Assembly: GCA_963822575.1 (NCBI GenBank)
Contig: CAWGHZ010000004.1
Coordinates: forward strand, 186,001 to 250,000
Length of the DNA stretch: 64,000 nucleotides
Direction: 5' to 3'
Source of the DNA: CAWGHZ01 sp963822575
GTDB taxonomy: Bacteria; Pseudomonadota; Alphaproteobacteria; MPNO01; DASWLB01
A model generated the notes under the pieces. The model saw nothing but the letters and a program-made list of their open reading frames with translations, ran no database searches and had not been told where the DNA came from. The translations under genes and the position numbers were made by a program. Numbering within the stretch: the stretch's first letter is position 1; each line of letters begins with the position of its first letter. Below, piece after piece: positions 51,295 through 60,192 of the stretch.

Positions 51295-52764
51295 CTAGGC
51301 GCGCGCACCGAGCCGTGCGGCACGCGTCGCCTTCGCCACCAGCCACGTCATCGCCATCATCACCTCGCCCGGCTGCACCAGCCGCGCGGCGAACAGGAAT
51401 GCGACATAGGCGCAGATCAGCGCGCCGTCCGCCGCCGCCTGCTCGGCGAGGCCGGCCGGGCGCAGCGTCGCGTGGGCAACGCCGACCGCGGCGAGCGCGG
51501 CGATCGCCAGGCCGACGGGGACATGCCGGTAAGGGACGTTCCACAGCGCGCTTCCGCCGCGCGCGGCGGCGACGTACAGCACCAGGTTGGCGAGCGCGCT
51601 GGCCAGCGCCGCGCCGTACAGCCCCGCCGTCGGCACCAGAGCGAGCATGGCGACAACCTGGGCCGCGGCGCCCAAGACGAACAGCCGCAGCCAGCGCCTT
51701 GTCTCGCCGGTCACGTAGAACGCGCTGGAGATCGTGGTGTATCCGGTCTGCAGCACGACGCCGCAGCACAGGATGGGCAGGTAGCGGATGGCGCCGGCAT
51801 AGCGCGGGTCAGCGACGGCCACGAACAGGTCCGCGATGGCCGTGTCGACGACGACGGCGGCGAATGCGACCAGCATCATCAAATGGTGGAAGGTCCGCGC
51901 GACCGTCGCCTCGTGTCCGCCCTCCTCGTACAGCCGATAGCGCCAGGCGTCGAACGACCGCTGGAACGGGATCAGGACGAAGGTGATCAGGAGGTTGGCG
52001 AGCTTCCACGTCATCCCGTAGATGCCGACCGCGGCGATCGACAGCATGCCGCCGACGACGAACCGGTCGGAGTAGCGCAGCACGAAATAAAGGACCGCGC
52101 CGCCCAGCAGGGGATAGGAGAAGCCGAGCACCGGCCGTACGACCGCCCAGCGGAAACGCGACGTGAGGAGGCCGCGGCTGAGCCACGTGAAGCCGGCGAA
52201 CCGTAGCGCGGAGCCCGCGGCCGTCCCAACGAAGAAGCCCCCCGGTCCCGACCGCAGCCCGACGATCAGCCAGACGCTCACCAGCGTCCCGACCACGAAG
52301 GCCGAAAACTCGATCGAAACGGTGCGCGCCGACCACAGCTCCGCCTGAGCGGTCGCCCGCGGCACCGTGCTCACGGTATCGAGCAGCACCCCGCCCGCGA
52401 CCGCTGCGATGTAGACCGGCGGCAGCGCGTGACCGAACAGGCTGTCCGCGCTGGCGGCAAGCGTCGCGAGCAGCACCAGCGTGCCGGCGAGCCCGGTGAT
52501 GACGATCAACGCGAAGGAGCTGGAAAACAGCTCGCGCCGCGCCTCGTCGCCTTCGGCGCGGGCGAAGGCGCGCATGAAGCCCTGGCGGTATTCGAGCTGG
52601 CACGCGATGCCGATCGCGCCGGTCACCGCGACAAGCATCTCGACCTCGCCGTAGTCGCTGGGCGTCAGGTAGTGCGTGTAGAGCGGCAGCAGGATCAGGC
52701 TCGCCGCCTTCTGCAGGACGGGCGCGAGACCGTAGATGAAGGCGTGCCGGAAAATCTCCTTCAC
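51295..52764 (-). CDS. Wzx-type polysaccharide flippase
   Basis: A 489-residue, 12- to 14-helix protein of the MATE-like polysaccharide exporter superfamily. It starts FIYGLAPVLQKAASLILLPLYTHYLTPSDYGE and shows paired helices and the GFSYPLLGGAVLYFVLRYSDRF segment (quotes shortened). It would flip the undecaprenyl-linked repeat unit to the periplasm. The start overlaps the GT4 stop as ATGA. No Wzy polymerase is recognisable beside it. Confidence 0.85.
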   Translation of the reverse strand: MKEIFRHAFIYGLAPVLQKAASLILLPLYTHYLTPSDYGEVEMLVAVTGAIGIACQLEYRQGFMRAFARAEGDEARRELFSSSFALIVITGLAGTLVLLATLAASADSLFGHALPPVYIAAVAGGVLLDTVSTVPRATAQAELWSARTVSIEFSAFVVGTLVSVWLIVGLRSGPGGFFVGTAAGSALRFAGFTWLSRGLLTSRFRWAVVRPVLGFSYPLLGGAVLYFVLRYSDRFVVGGMLSIAAVGIYGMTWKLANLLITFVLIPFQRSFDAWRYRLYEEGGHEATVARTFHHLMMLVAFAAVVVDTAIADLFVAVADPRYAGAIRYLPILCCGVVLQTGYTTISSAFYVTGETRRWLRLFVLGAAAQVVAMLALVPTAGLYGAALASALANLVLYVAAARGGSALWNVPYRHVPVGLAIAALAAVGVAHATLRPAGLAEQAAADGALICAYVAFLFAARLVQPGEVMMAMTWLVAKATRAARLGARA

Positions 52765-53957
52765 GGCCGCCCGTCCGCGACAACCCTGTCGAGAAGCGCG
52801 CGCACCGCGCCGGCGTAATCTCGGCGCGCGAGCATTTCGGCCGCGGCCCGCGCCGCTGCGCCCATCCGGCGTCGCTGGTCCGCATCGGTCAAAAGGCCGC
52901 GAAGCGCCGCCGCCGCTTCCTCGGGCCGGTCGAAATCCACGAACAGCCCGCTTTCGCCGTCGACCACGTATTCGGCCATCGCGGTGACGGTGCCACGGCC
53001 CGGACGCGCACAGACGACCGGGACGCCCGCGCGCATCGCCTCGAACACGGCAATCCCGAAGCTTTCGTAGTGCGACGGGTGGACCAGCACGTCCGTACCG
53101 GCGAGGAGGCTTGCGATGTCCGCGACGGCGCCCCGCAGCTCCACGCGGTCTTCGAGACCGTGGGCCGCGATGGCGTCGCGCAGCGCGCGGTCGTCGCCGT
53201 CGCCGGCGATCACGAAGCGGCAGTCGAGGTCGCGGAGATGGCGTGCGAGCGCGACGACCGCGCCCATGTTCTTGACCGGCGTGAGCCGCCCGACCGTCGC
53301 GACGACGGGCGTGTGGTCCGGGCGCACCGCGCTGGGCCGCGGCGCCGGCGCGGGGAAGGCGGGATAGAGCACACAGGGCCGGAAGCGCGGCAAAGCCTCG
53401 AAGCGGCCTATCTCGCGCGCATGCGTCTCGCTCGACACGATCGTCCTATTTGCCCGTCGCACCATCGCGCGCTCGAGGTACGCGTACTGAAGAAAGCGCG
53501 AGACGCGGCCGGGCACGATGCCCGAGAGCCATTCCTGGCGCGGGATGCACGAGGGTGACAGGTAGACCGTCCGGTGCGGGGAAAGGGCGCGGACGGCCCA
53601 GAGGAACTGGCAATCGAGTACGAGGGCGACGTCCCATCGGGTCGTGCCGAGGGGTGCGACCGCGCGCCGGTCGTGCCGGGCGCGCACGAGCGGCTGGAAC
53701 CGCCAGGTGGCGGCGCGCGTCGGCGGCGGCGGAGGCAAGCGATGCTGCACAATCCCGGCCCAGCCGGCGGCCGGCGGGTCGAACGAGGCAACGGTGATGC
53801 GGTAGCTGTCGGCGAGGGCGGGCACCAGCGCCCTCAGGATGGTCACCCCGCCCCCGATCGCGCCCAGCCCCTGGTTGTTGAGAACCAGGAGTCGCGGTCG
53901 TGGACCGGGCGCCGCGTCCGCGCGAACCGCCACGCCGTCTGCCAGCGTGCTCGCCAT
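52761..53957 (-). CDS. GT4 glycosyltransferase of the EPS locus
   Basis: A 398-residue GT-B enzyme. The N-terminal glycine loop is GLGAIGGGVTILRAL, and the C-terminal donor domain has VVATVGRLTPVKNMGAVVAL and HPSHYESFGIAVFEAMRAGVPVV with the conserved Glu pair. ATG 53957 follows GAGG and lies five bases after the radical SAM stop. The longer in-frame reading is rejected as it overlaps that gene. It likely adds a sugar to the repeat unit. Confidence 0.88.
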   Translation of the reverse strand: MASTLADGVAVRADAAPGPRPRLLVLNNQGLGAIGGGVTILRALVPALADSYRITVASFDPPAAGWAGIVQHRLPPPPPTRAATWRFQPLVRARHDRRAVAPLGTTRWDVALVLDCQFLWAVRALSPHRTVYLSPSCIPRQEWLSGIVPGRVSRFLQYAYLERAMVRRANRTIVSSETHAREIGRFEALPRFRPCVLYPAFPAPAPRPSAVRPDHTPVVATVGRLTPVKNMGAVVALARHLRDLDCRFVIAGDGDDRALRDAIAAHGLEDRVELRGAVADIASLLAGTDVLVHPSHYESFGIAVFEAMRAGVPVVCARPGRGTVTAMAEYVVDGESGLFVDFDRPEEAAAALRGLLTDADQRRRMGAAARAAAEMLARRDYAGAVRALLDRVVADGRP

Positions 53958-53962
53958 CGTCC

Positions 53963-55426
53963 TCAGGAAGCCGGCGCCATCGGCCGCGGCGCGCGCCCGA
54001 GCAGGCGCTGCGCCTTCAGCCGAACGCGGTCGGCCAGGTTGAACTGCCACTGCACCTTCATGCGCTCGCATGCCCGGCGCACCTCGTCGATCGACATGTG
54101 GCGCGTGGGCAGCACGGGCCGGTCGAAGGCGCCGAGCGATTCCCATTCGATGAACTCGACGTCACCGAGCTCGCCGGTGCGGCGCAGCTCCTCGAAGATC
54201 GGCGTTCCGGGGTAGGGCATGAAATAGGCGAACTGCACCGAGTGCGGCCGCGTTTCGCGCAGCCAGCGGATCGAGTTGCGGACCGAGCTCCAGCTTTCGT
54301 CGGGCATGCCGACGATCATGTGCACGTGGCCGTTGATGCCCCGGCGTTTCACCTGCGCCAGGGTCTCGCGGAACAGATCGAGCGAGCCCGCCCCGTCGGG
54401 CTTGGCCGTGTCGGCGAACATTTCGGCGTCCGCCAACTCCAGCCCGAAATGGATTTCGCGGCAGCCCGACCGGTACATGAGGTCGATCAGCAACTCGTCC
54501 AGCAGGTCGTAGCGCGTCTCGCAGATCCAGCGGATCGGCAGCTCGCGCCGGACGATCTCCTCGCACACGGCGCGGGCGTGCTTCTTGTTCAGCGTGAACA
54601 CCTGGTCGCGGAATAGGATCTGCCGCACGTCGCAAGTCTTCACCAGCCGCTCGATATCGTCGCCCACCTTCTCGGGCGCGCGATAGATCAGCCGATCGCC
54701 GAACCCGAACGGGTAGGGGCAGTAGCTGCAATTGTACGGGCACCCCTTCGTGGTGAAGACGGTCATGTAGCGGACCTTCTCGCCGAAATAGTAGTCGGAG
54801 ACGTAGCGCGAGAAGTCCAGCAGGTCGTAGGCGGGGAAGTCGACGAAGTTTAGGTCCTTCATCGGGGTGCGCGCGGGACGACGCCGGATGCCGCCATCCG
54901 GCCCGGCCACCGCACAGGCCTCGAGCGCGTCCTCGTCCCCGCCCGCCAGCAGCGTCGCCACGTTGACGCCGACCAGTTGCTCCTCGGACTCCTCCATCAC
55001 GATGTCGGCGTGGCCTTCGGCCAGGATCTCGTCCTTCGACCATTTCGCGGTCGCGCCGATCAGCAGGATCTTGAGGCCGGGAACCGCCGCGCGCGCGCGC
55101 GCGAGGAAGGCGAGGTCGCTCGAATAGGACGGCAGGTTCACCACCGTGATCAGCACCTTCGGCCGCGCCGCCGCCAACTCCGCGAAGAAGCCCGCGTCGT
55201 CGCACGTCTCGGCGGCCTGCAGGTCGCGATAGGCGAAGCCGATGCCGCGCCGCCGCAGATCGGCAGCAATGTACAGGAAGGCCGAGAAGGGAATGTCGTA
55301 GAACTTCTGGTCATGGCCGAGGTGCGGGCGCTCCGAGCGCAGCGCCGTACCCATGCCGCCCGACCATTCGCGGAACACGTTCTTGAAGGGCGGGCTCGGC
55401 AACTGAACCAGGAAAACGTCGGTCAT
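53963..55426 (-). CDS. B12-binding-domain radical SAM protein
   Basis: A 487-residue protein. A Rossmann-like cobalamin-binding-type domain fills about 1-180 and lacks a clear DxHxxG motif. The radical SAM core has the CxxxCxxC cluster motif at Cys229, Cys233 and Cys236 (KGCPYNCSYC), then FRDQVFTLN, WICETRYDLL and IVGMPDESW. Its genetic setting, overlapped by the GT4 (ATGA) and in line with Wzx, points to C-methylation or another radical modification of the exopolysaccharide or lipid carrier. The reaction is not known. Confidence 0.85.
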   Translation of the reverse strand: MTDVFLVQLPSPPFKNVFREWSGGMGTALRSERPHLGHDQKFYDIPFSAFLYIAADLRRRGIGFAYRDLQAAETCDDAGFFAELAAARPKVLITVVNLPSYSSDLAFLARARAAVPGLKILLIGATAKWSKDEILAEGHADIVMEESEEQLVGVNVATLLAGGDEDALEACAVAGPDGGIRRRPARTPMKDLNFVDFPAYDLLDFSRYVSDYYFGEKVRYMTVFTTKGCPYNCSYCPYPFGFGDRLIYRAPEKVGDDIERLVKTCDVRQILFRDQVFTLNKKHARAVCEEIVRRELPIRWICETRYDLLDELLIDLMYRSGCREIHFGLELADAEMFADTAKPDGAGSLDLFRETLAQVKRRGINGHVHMIVGMPDESWSSVRNSIRWLRETRPHSVQFAYFMPYPGTPIFEELRRTGELGDVEFIEWESLGAFDRPVLPTRHMSIDEVRRACERMKVQWQFNLADRVRLKAQRLLGRAPRPMAPAS

Positions 55427-56697
55427 CGGGCCAGCTCCTCATACAGCGCGCGGTAGGTCTCGGCGATCCCTTCCATCGCGAAACGCGCGCAGGCGTCGGC
55501 GCGGGCCCGCGCGCCGATCTCGCGCCGAAGGGCAGGATCTCGGGCGAGCCGTGCGACCGTCTCGACACAGCCTTCCGCATCCTCGAATAGGAATCCGTTA
55601 ACGCCGGAATCCACGATGAAGTCGGTCACGCCGGGCAAGAGCCGGCAGACCACGGGCAGGCCGTACGACATGGCCTCGATCACGACGTTGCCGAACCCCT
55701 CGTCGTTCGAGGCCAGGATGAACACGTCGGAGGCCAGGTAATAGGGGGCGGGTTCGCTGACGTAGCCGACGAAGGCGACCGCGTCCGCCACGCCGCGCTC
55801 GACCGCGAGACGCCGGACGTCGGCGCCGTAGCGCTCGTGGTCGAGGTCGGGGCCGACGATCTTCAGTGAAATTTCGCACACCCCGGCAAGGCGCTGGCGC
55901 AACGTCGCCAGTGCTTCGATCAGGAAACCCACCTCTTTGCGCGGCGAAATACCGCCGACGAACAGAAGCTCGAGGCGCGCCGGTCCCGATCCGGTCCGTT
56001 CCGGCAGGCGGTCGAGCACGGTCGTCGCCGGGATGCGGACGCCCTGCGGGATGATGAGCATCTTCTTCTCGGAGACGAGATCGAGCCCGGTGCGGTAGAG
56101 GCGCGGGCTGATCGCGACGAACCGGTCGACGCTCGCCAGCAGCCAGCCGACAAGCTTGCGATAGGCCGGCCGGTACGACGCCACGATGTCGGTCGGGCTG
56201 TCGGACAGGGTGCAGCTCTGGACGATGGGAATCCCGAGCGCCTTCAAAAAGAGGTACGTCCCGCAGGACCTGTCGACCATCGTGTGGAAATGGACCAGGT
56301 CGTAATCGCGCGCGCGGCGCGCCAGGAACAGGACGATCGGAAGCAGGGTCCGCAACAGCTTCCACCGCCGGATCGGGCCAAGCCCGAGATAGGCGACCCG
56401 GTCGAATCCCGCGAGTTCGCCGGCGCCCTCCGTCCCCGGGCGGGCCGCGGTGCCGACCGCCAGCACGTCCGCCCGGATGCCGCGTGGGCGCAACAGGGCG
56501 TTGATCTTCCCGGTGTACAGCCCCTCGCCAGTGAAGTCAGGATGGAAGTAGTTGAAGACGTGCAAGACTCGGACGGGGCGGGATAAGGCGTCGTAAGCCT
56601 TCGGCGCCCTCCGTTTGCCGGCTGTCTGTGCTTGTGCAAGCGACGGCACACGCTCGACCGCTCGGCAAGCGCCGCGCGAAAGTCGTCGAAGGCGCAT
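55423..56697 (-). CDS. GT4 glycosyltransferase (first gene of the distal EPS operon)
   Basis: A 424-residue GT-B enzyme: VLHVFNYFHPDFTGEGLYTG at the acceptor side, VHFHTMVDRSCG, LLFVGGISPRKEVGFLIEAL and LASNDEGFGNVVIEAMSYGLPVV at the donor side. The first about 40 residues are unusual and Arg/Ala-rich, so a later start is possible. It overlaps the radical SAM gene by four bases. The upstream gap to the TctA gene (56698-56902) holds no clear promoter, and the small AT-richer patch at 56710-56760 may host one. Confidence 0.87.
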   Translation of the reverse strand: MRLRRLSRGACRAVERVPSLAQAQTAGKRRAPKAYDALSRPVRVLHVFNYFHPDFTGEGLYTGKINALLRPRGIRADVLAVGTAARPGTEGAGELAGFDRVAYLGLGPIRRWKLLRTLLPIVLFLARRARDYDLVHFHTMVDRSCGTYLFLKALGIPIVQSCTLSDSPTDIVASYRPAYRKLVGWLLASVDRFVAISPRLYRTGLDLVSEKKMLIIPQGVRIPATTVLDRLPERTGSGPARLELLFVGGISPRKEVGFLIEALATLRQRLAGVCEISLKIVGPDLDHERYGADVRRLAVERGVADAVAFVGYVSEPAPYYLASDVFILASNDEGFGNVVIEAMSYGLPVVCRLLPGVTDFIVDSGVNGFLFEDAEGCVETVARLARDPALRREIGARARADACARFAMEGIAETYRALYEELAR

Positions 56698-56902
56698 CGA
56701 TCTACCGCCTGGAATTCTTTTCCGCTTAGGCGCGGACGTTTCATCTTACACGACAATCGCTCTGGACTTCAGCGAAATCGGAGTGGCCGCGGCGCGGCGC
56801 AGCCCGTCGACTTCGGGCGCCGCGTCCTGTATCTGGCTCTGGCTCAGGGCGCGGGCCTTCTGCCCGTATTAACCAAGACGCCCGCCGGAGGAGGGAGCCG
56901 TC

Positions 56903-58987
56903 ATGGACGCCAACATGCTCGAGGCCGCGGGGCACGCGCTGCTCATCATCCTCGACCCAATGCGGCTCGCCTATCTGTTCGGCGGGGTCACGATGGGGCT
57001 CGCCCTCGGCATCCTGCCGGGTATTGGCGGGCTCGCCGGAATCGCGCTGCTGCTGCCCTTCACCTACAACCTCGACCCGCATACGGCGTTCGCGATTCTG
57101 CTGGGGCTCGGCGCGGCGTCGACCACGGCCGACCCGATCTCGGCCATCCTGTTCGGCGTGCCGGGCCATGCCGCCTCGGCGGCGACGACCCTCGATGGCT
57201 ACCCGCTGACGCGCCAGGGCTACGCCGGCCGGGCGCTCGGTGCCTCGTATATGTCGGCGCTCCTTGGGGGGCTGTTCGGCGCGGCGCTCCTGGGCCTCAC
57301 CTTGCCGGTCCTGCGGCCGGTGATGCTCTATTTCGGCTCGCCCGAGCTGTTCGCCCTTGCCGTGTTCGGCATCTCGATGGTCTCGGCGCTTTCGGGCAAC
57401 ACGCCGCTTCGCGGGCTCACCGCGGCGGCCTTCGGCATCCTGCTGTCGATGATCGGCACCGATCCGCAGACCGGCACTCAGCGCTGGACCCTCGACAGCT
57501 TCTACCTGCTCGACAGCCTGCCGCTGGTGCCGCTGACGCTCGGCGTCTTCGCCCTGCCCGAGCTCTGCGACCTGTCGATCGCGCGCGCCGCGGCGGTGAC
57601 CGATGGGCTGAAGATCGACACACGCACCGGGCTCCGCATGGGCGTCCGGGACTGCTTCACCCACTGGTTCCTGATCCTGCGCTGCTCGTGGATCGGCACG
57701 ACGATGGGTGCGGTGCCGGGGATCGGCGCCTCGATCATTGACTGGATCTCCTACGGCCACGCGCTCCGCACCGAGAAGGGCGCGCGCGAGACGTTCGGCC
57801 ACGGCGACGTGCGCGGCGTGATCGCGGCGGAGAGCGCGACCAACGCGAAGGAGGGCGGCGCGCTGGTGCCGACCATCGCATTCGGCGTCCCGGCAAGTGC
57901 CGGAATGGCGATCCTCCTCGGCGCCTTCCTGATCCAGGGACTCGTGCCCGGGCCCGAGATGCTGACCCGCCATCTCGACGTCACCTACTCGATGGTGTGG
58001 AGCATCGCCGTCGCCAACATCCTGGGCTCCGGCCTGTGCTTCCTGTTCTCGGGCCAGCTCGCCAAGATCGCGACGCTGCGCTACACGCTGATCATGCCCT
58101 GCGTCCTCAGCCTCATCTATATCGGGGCGTTCGAGGGCACGCGTCAGTGGGGCGACCTCTATTCGCTGCTGTTCTTCGGGCTGGTCGGCTGGGGCTTCAA
58201 GCATTTCCGTTGGCCGCGCCCGCCCTTGGTGCTGGGCTTCATCCTCGGCAAGATGATCGAGCGCTACCTCTTCATCTCGATCGAGCGGTTCGGCGCCGAC
58301 TGGCTGCTGCACCCACTGGTCATCGTCATCCTGGCGATGGCGGCGCTGAGCCTGTTGCGCCCGTTCTTCCAGGACGTGCGCGCCCATGGCGGCATCGGGC
58401 GGATGCTGGCGGATTTCGGCCCGCCGCGCCCGACCGGCAGCGACCTGTTCCCGGCGGCGCTCCTCTGCCTGTTCGTCGCCATGCTGGTCCAGTCCTGGCA
58501 CTGGGCACTGACCGCGCGCTTGGTCCCCACCATCGTGGGGTTCGGTGCCGTGGCGTTCTGCGGCGCCTCGCTCCTCAACCACATGTGCGCGCGGCACGAG
58601 CCGGCGGAGGTCGGCGCGCTCGTCGACGAGGAGGCGCTGATCGGCCATGCCGACAAGGACACGCAGCGCCGTATGCACATGGACATCGCCTCGCACGTCG
58701 CCCACCTGCCGACCGCGGTCAAGCTCGGCCGCGGCGCGGTCTTCTTCGGCTGGATGGGGGCGTTCCTCGCCTCGATGGCGACGATCGGGCTGATCCCGAC
58801 CATCCCGGTGCTGGTGATCTCCTATATGCGGATCGAGGGGCGCGAGCGCTGGTCGCTCGTCCTGCCGATGGCGGCGGTCCTCACGTTGTTCGTCTGGGGC
58901 GTGTTCGGCGAGGTCCTGGCGATCCCCTGGCCGGGCACGCTGCTCGGCGCGTGGGTGCCGGCGCTCCGCGTCATCCCGAGCGTCTAG
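56903..58987 (+). CDS. Tripartite tricarboxylate transporter TctA-TctB fusion permease
   Basis: A 694-residue protein. The first about 500 residues are TctA: GGVTMGLALGILPGIGGLAG, STTADPISAILFGVPGHAAS, and the mirrored GAVPGIGASIIDWISYGHA and ESATNAKEGGALVPTIAFGVP (quotes shortened). Around 505-690 follow four further helices resembling the small TctB subunit, normally a separate gene. So both membrane subunits are in one chain. With the TctC protein it would import a carboxylate using an ion gradient. The 3' end overlaps the convergent AraC gene by 17 bases. Confidence 0.87.
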   Translation: MDANMLEAAGHALLIILDPMRLAYLFGGVTMGLALGILPGIGGLAGIALLLPFTYNLDPHTAFAILLGLGAASTTADPISAILFGVPGHAASAATTLDGYPLTRQGYAGRALGASYMSALLGGLFGAALLGLTLPVLRPVMLYFGSPELFALAVFGISMVSALSGNTPLRGLTAAAFGILLSMIGTDPQTGTQRWTLDSFYLLDSLPLVPLTLGVFALPELCDLSIARAAAVTDGLKIDTRTGLRMGVRDCFTHWFLILRCSWIGTTMGAVPGIGASIIDWISYGHALRTEKGARETFGHGDVRGVIAAESATNAKEGGALVPTIAFGVPASAGMAILLGAFLIQGLVPGPEMLTRHLDVTYSMVWSIAVANILGSGLCFLFSGQLAKIATLRYTLIMPCVLSLIYIGAFEGTRQWGDLYSLLFFGLVGWGFKHFRWPRPPLVLGFILGKMIERYLFISIERFGADWLLHPLVIVILAMAALSLLRPFFQDVRAHGGIGRMLADFGPPRPTGSDLFPAALLCLFVAMLVQSWHWALTARLVPTIVGFGAVAFCGASLLNHMCARHEPAEVGALVDEEALIGHADKDTQRRMHMDIASHVAHLPTAVKLGRGAVFFGWMGAFLASMATIGLIPTIPVLVISYMRIEGRERWSLVLPMAAVLTLFVWGVFGEVLAIPWPGTLLGAWVPALRVIPSV

Positions 58988-60032
58988 CGCGCGCGAGGGT
59001 CGCGCGCGGGCTTTCGCCGAAGCGCAGCCTGTAATCGCGCGAGAACTGGCTCTTGTTGCGGTAGCCGACCGCGGCGGCGATGGCGCCGATGGTGCCCGCG
59101 CCGACGTCCCCTCCGACGTCGGCGATCTGCGCGTAGGCCGCGGCGAGGCGCAAAGAGCGCACATAAAGCTGCGGGCTGGTCGTACGGTAGCGCCGGAACC
59201 CGTAATAGAGCGTGCGCGCGCTCACCCCGGCGGCGGCGGCGAGCGCGTCGATGCCGAGCGGCGCCGCCAGGTTGGCTGCGATAAATCCCTCCGCCCGGCG
59301 CATATAGCCGGGAAGGACCGGCGCGCTACCGTCGCTGAGCCGGCCCTGGGCTACGGCGACGCTTTGGAACAGGAGCGTGACCAGCAGGCGCTCGAACTGG
59401 CGGCGCACTTCGGCGTCGCGGATCGCGGGCGCGGGTTCGTTCAGGTCGCGCAGGATGGTGTCGATCAGGCGCGACAGGGTCGGCGCCTGCGGCAGGTCGA
59501 TCACCGCGAGCTGCAGACCGGCGAGGGGCGGTAGTCCGCCGCCCGCGCGGCGCGCGAGGAAACGCTCGACGAAGCCGCGGTCGAGCACCAGGCTCAACAG
59601 ATCGCCCGCACCGCGCCAGCGCCGCCGCACCTCGCCTGCCGCGGTCAAGAGCAGGAGCTGGCCGGGCGTGACCTCCACCGCGGTCGCGTCGGCGGAGAAT
59701 TCGTGCCGCCCGGAGAGCGGGATCTGCAGCACCACGTCGTCCGCCGGACCGCGCCGGAGCGCCGCCTCGCAGCGCATCTCGCAATCCCAGCTCAGGAAGC
59801 GCACCCACATTTCGCCCACGCGCGCGCGGGCCTCGCTGAACCCGTTGAAGCGGCCGTCCTCCAGCGCGGTGAAGGTGCAATGGCCGTGGGTGAAGTCGAG
59901 GATGATGCGCCGCGCGCCCTGCACGTCGCTCGCGACGAAGCGCTCATGCGCCGCGATCATGCCACGGCCGGTCCGGCGCCAGTCCGCAAGGGGTGGGGGC
60001 GCCGCCAGCGTGTCCGGGGTTTCGAGGTCCAT
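58971..60032 (-). CDS. AraC-family transcriptional regulator
   Basis: A 353-residue regulator with a cupin-like ligand domain (about 30-190) and a C-terminal double HTH (IDALAAAAGVSARTLYYGFRR, then IGAIAAAVGYRNKSQFSRDYRLRFGESPR, quoted in parts). It lies between the permease and the binding-protein genes of the Ttt transporter and so probably controls them in response to the imported aromatic or aliphatic acid. A TGCACCCGGTGCA palindrome lies in the divergent gap. Confidence 0.9.
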   Translation of the reverse strand: MDLETPDTLAAPPPLADWRRTGRGMIAAHERFVASDVQGARRIILDFTHGHCTFTALEDGRFNGFSEARARVGEMWVRFLSWDCEMRCEAALRRGPADDVVLQIPLSGRHEFSADATAVEVTPGQLLLLTAAGEVRRRWRGAGDLLSLVLDRGFVERFLARRAGGGLPPLAGLQLAVIDLPQAPTLSRLIDTILRDLNEPAPAIRDAEVRRQFERLLVTLLFQSVAVAQGRLSDGSAPVLPGYMRRAEGFIAANLAAPLGIDALAAAAGVSARTLYYGFRRYRTTSPQLYVRSLRLAAAYAQIADVGGDVGAGTIGAIAAAVGYRNKSQFSRDYRLRFGESPRATLARARRSG

Positions 60033-60075
60033 GCGCGTCCAGCCTTAGCGAATATTGCGCCCCCCGGCAACAATC

Positions 60076-60088
60076 TGCACCCGGTGCA
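60076..60088. promoter_or_regulatory. 13-bp palindrome between araC-type and tctC genes
   Basis: TGCACCCGGTGCA is a perfect inverted repeat around its central base, 44 bases from the AraC start and 105 bases from the TctC start. It may be an operator of the divergent control region. Confidence 0.4.
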
Positions 60089-60192
60089 AATCAGACGCCG
60101 TCGGGACATTGGACCCGCAGGCCGCGACCCGCTAGAGAATCGGGGCCGGCCGCCGCGGGGCTGCGGCGCAAGGAGAAACGAGGGAGGAACCA

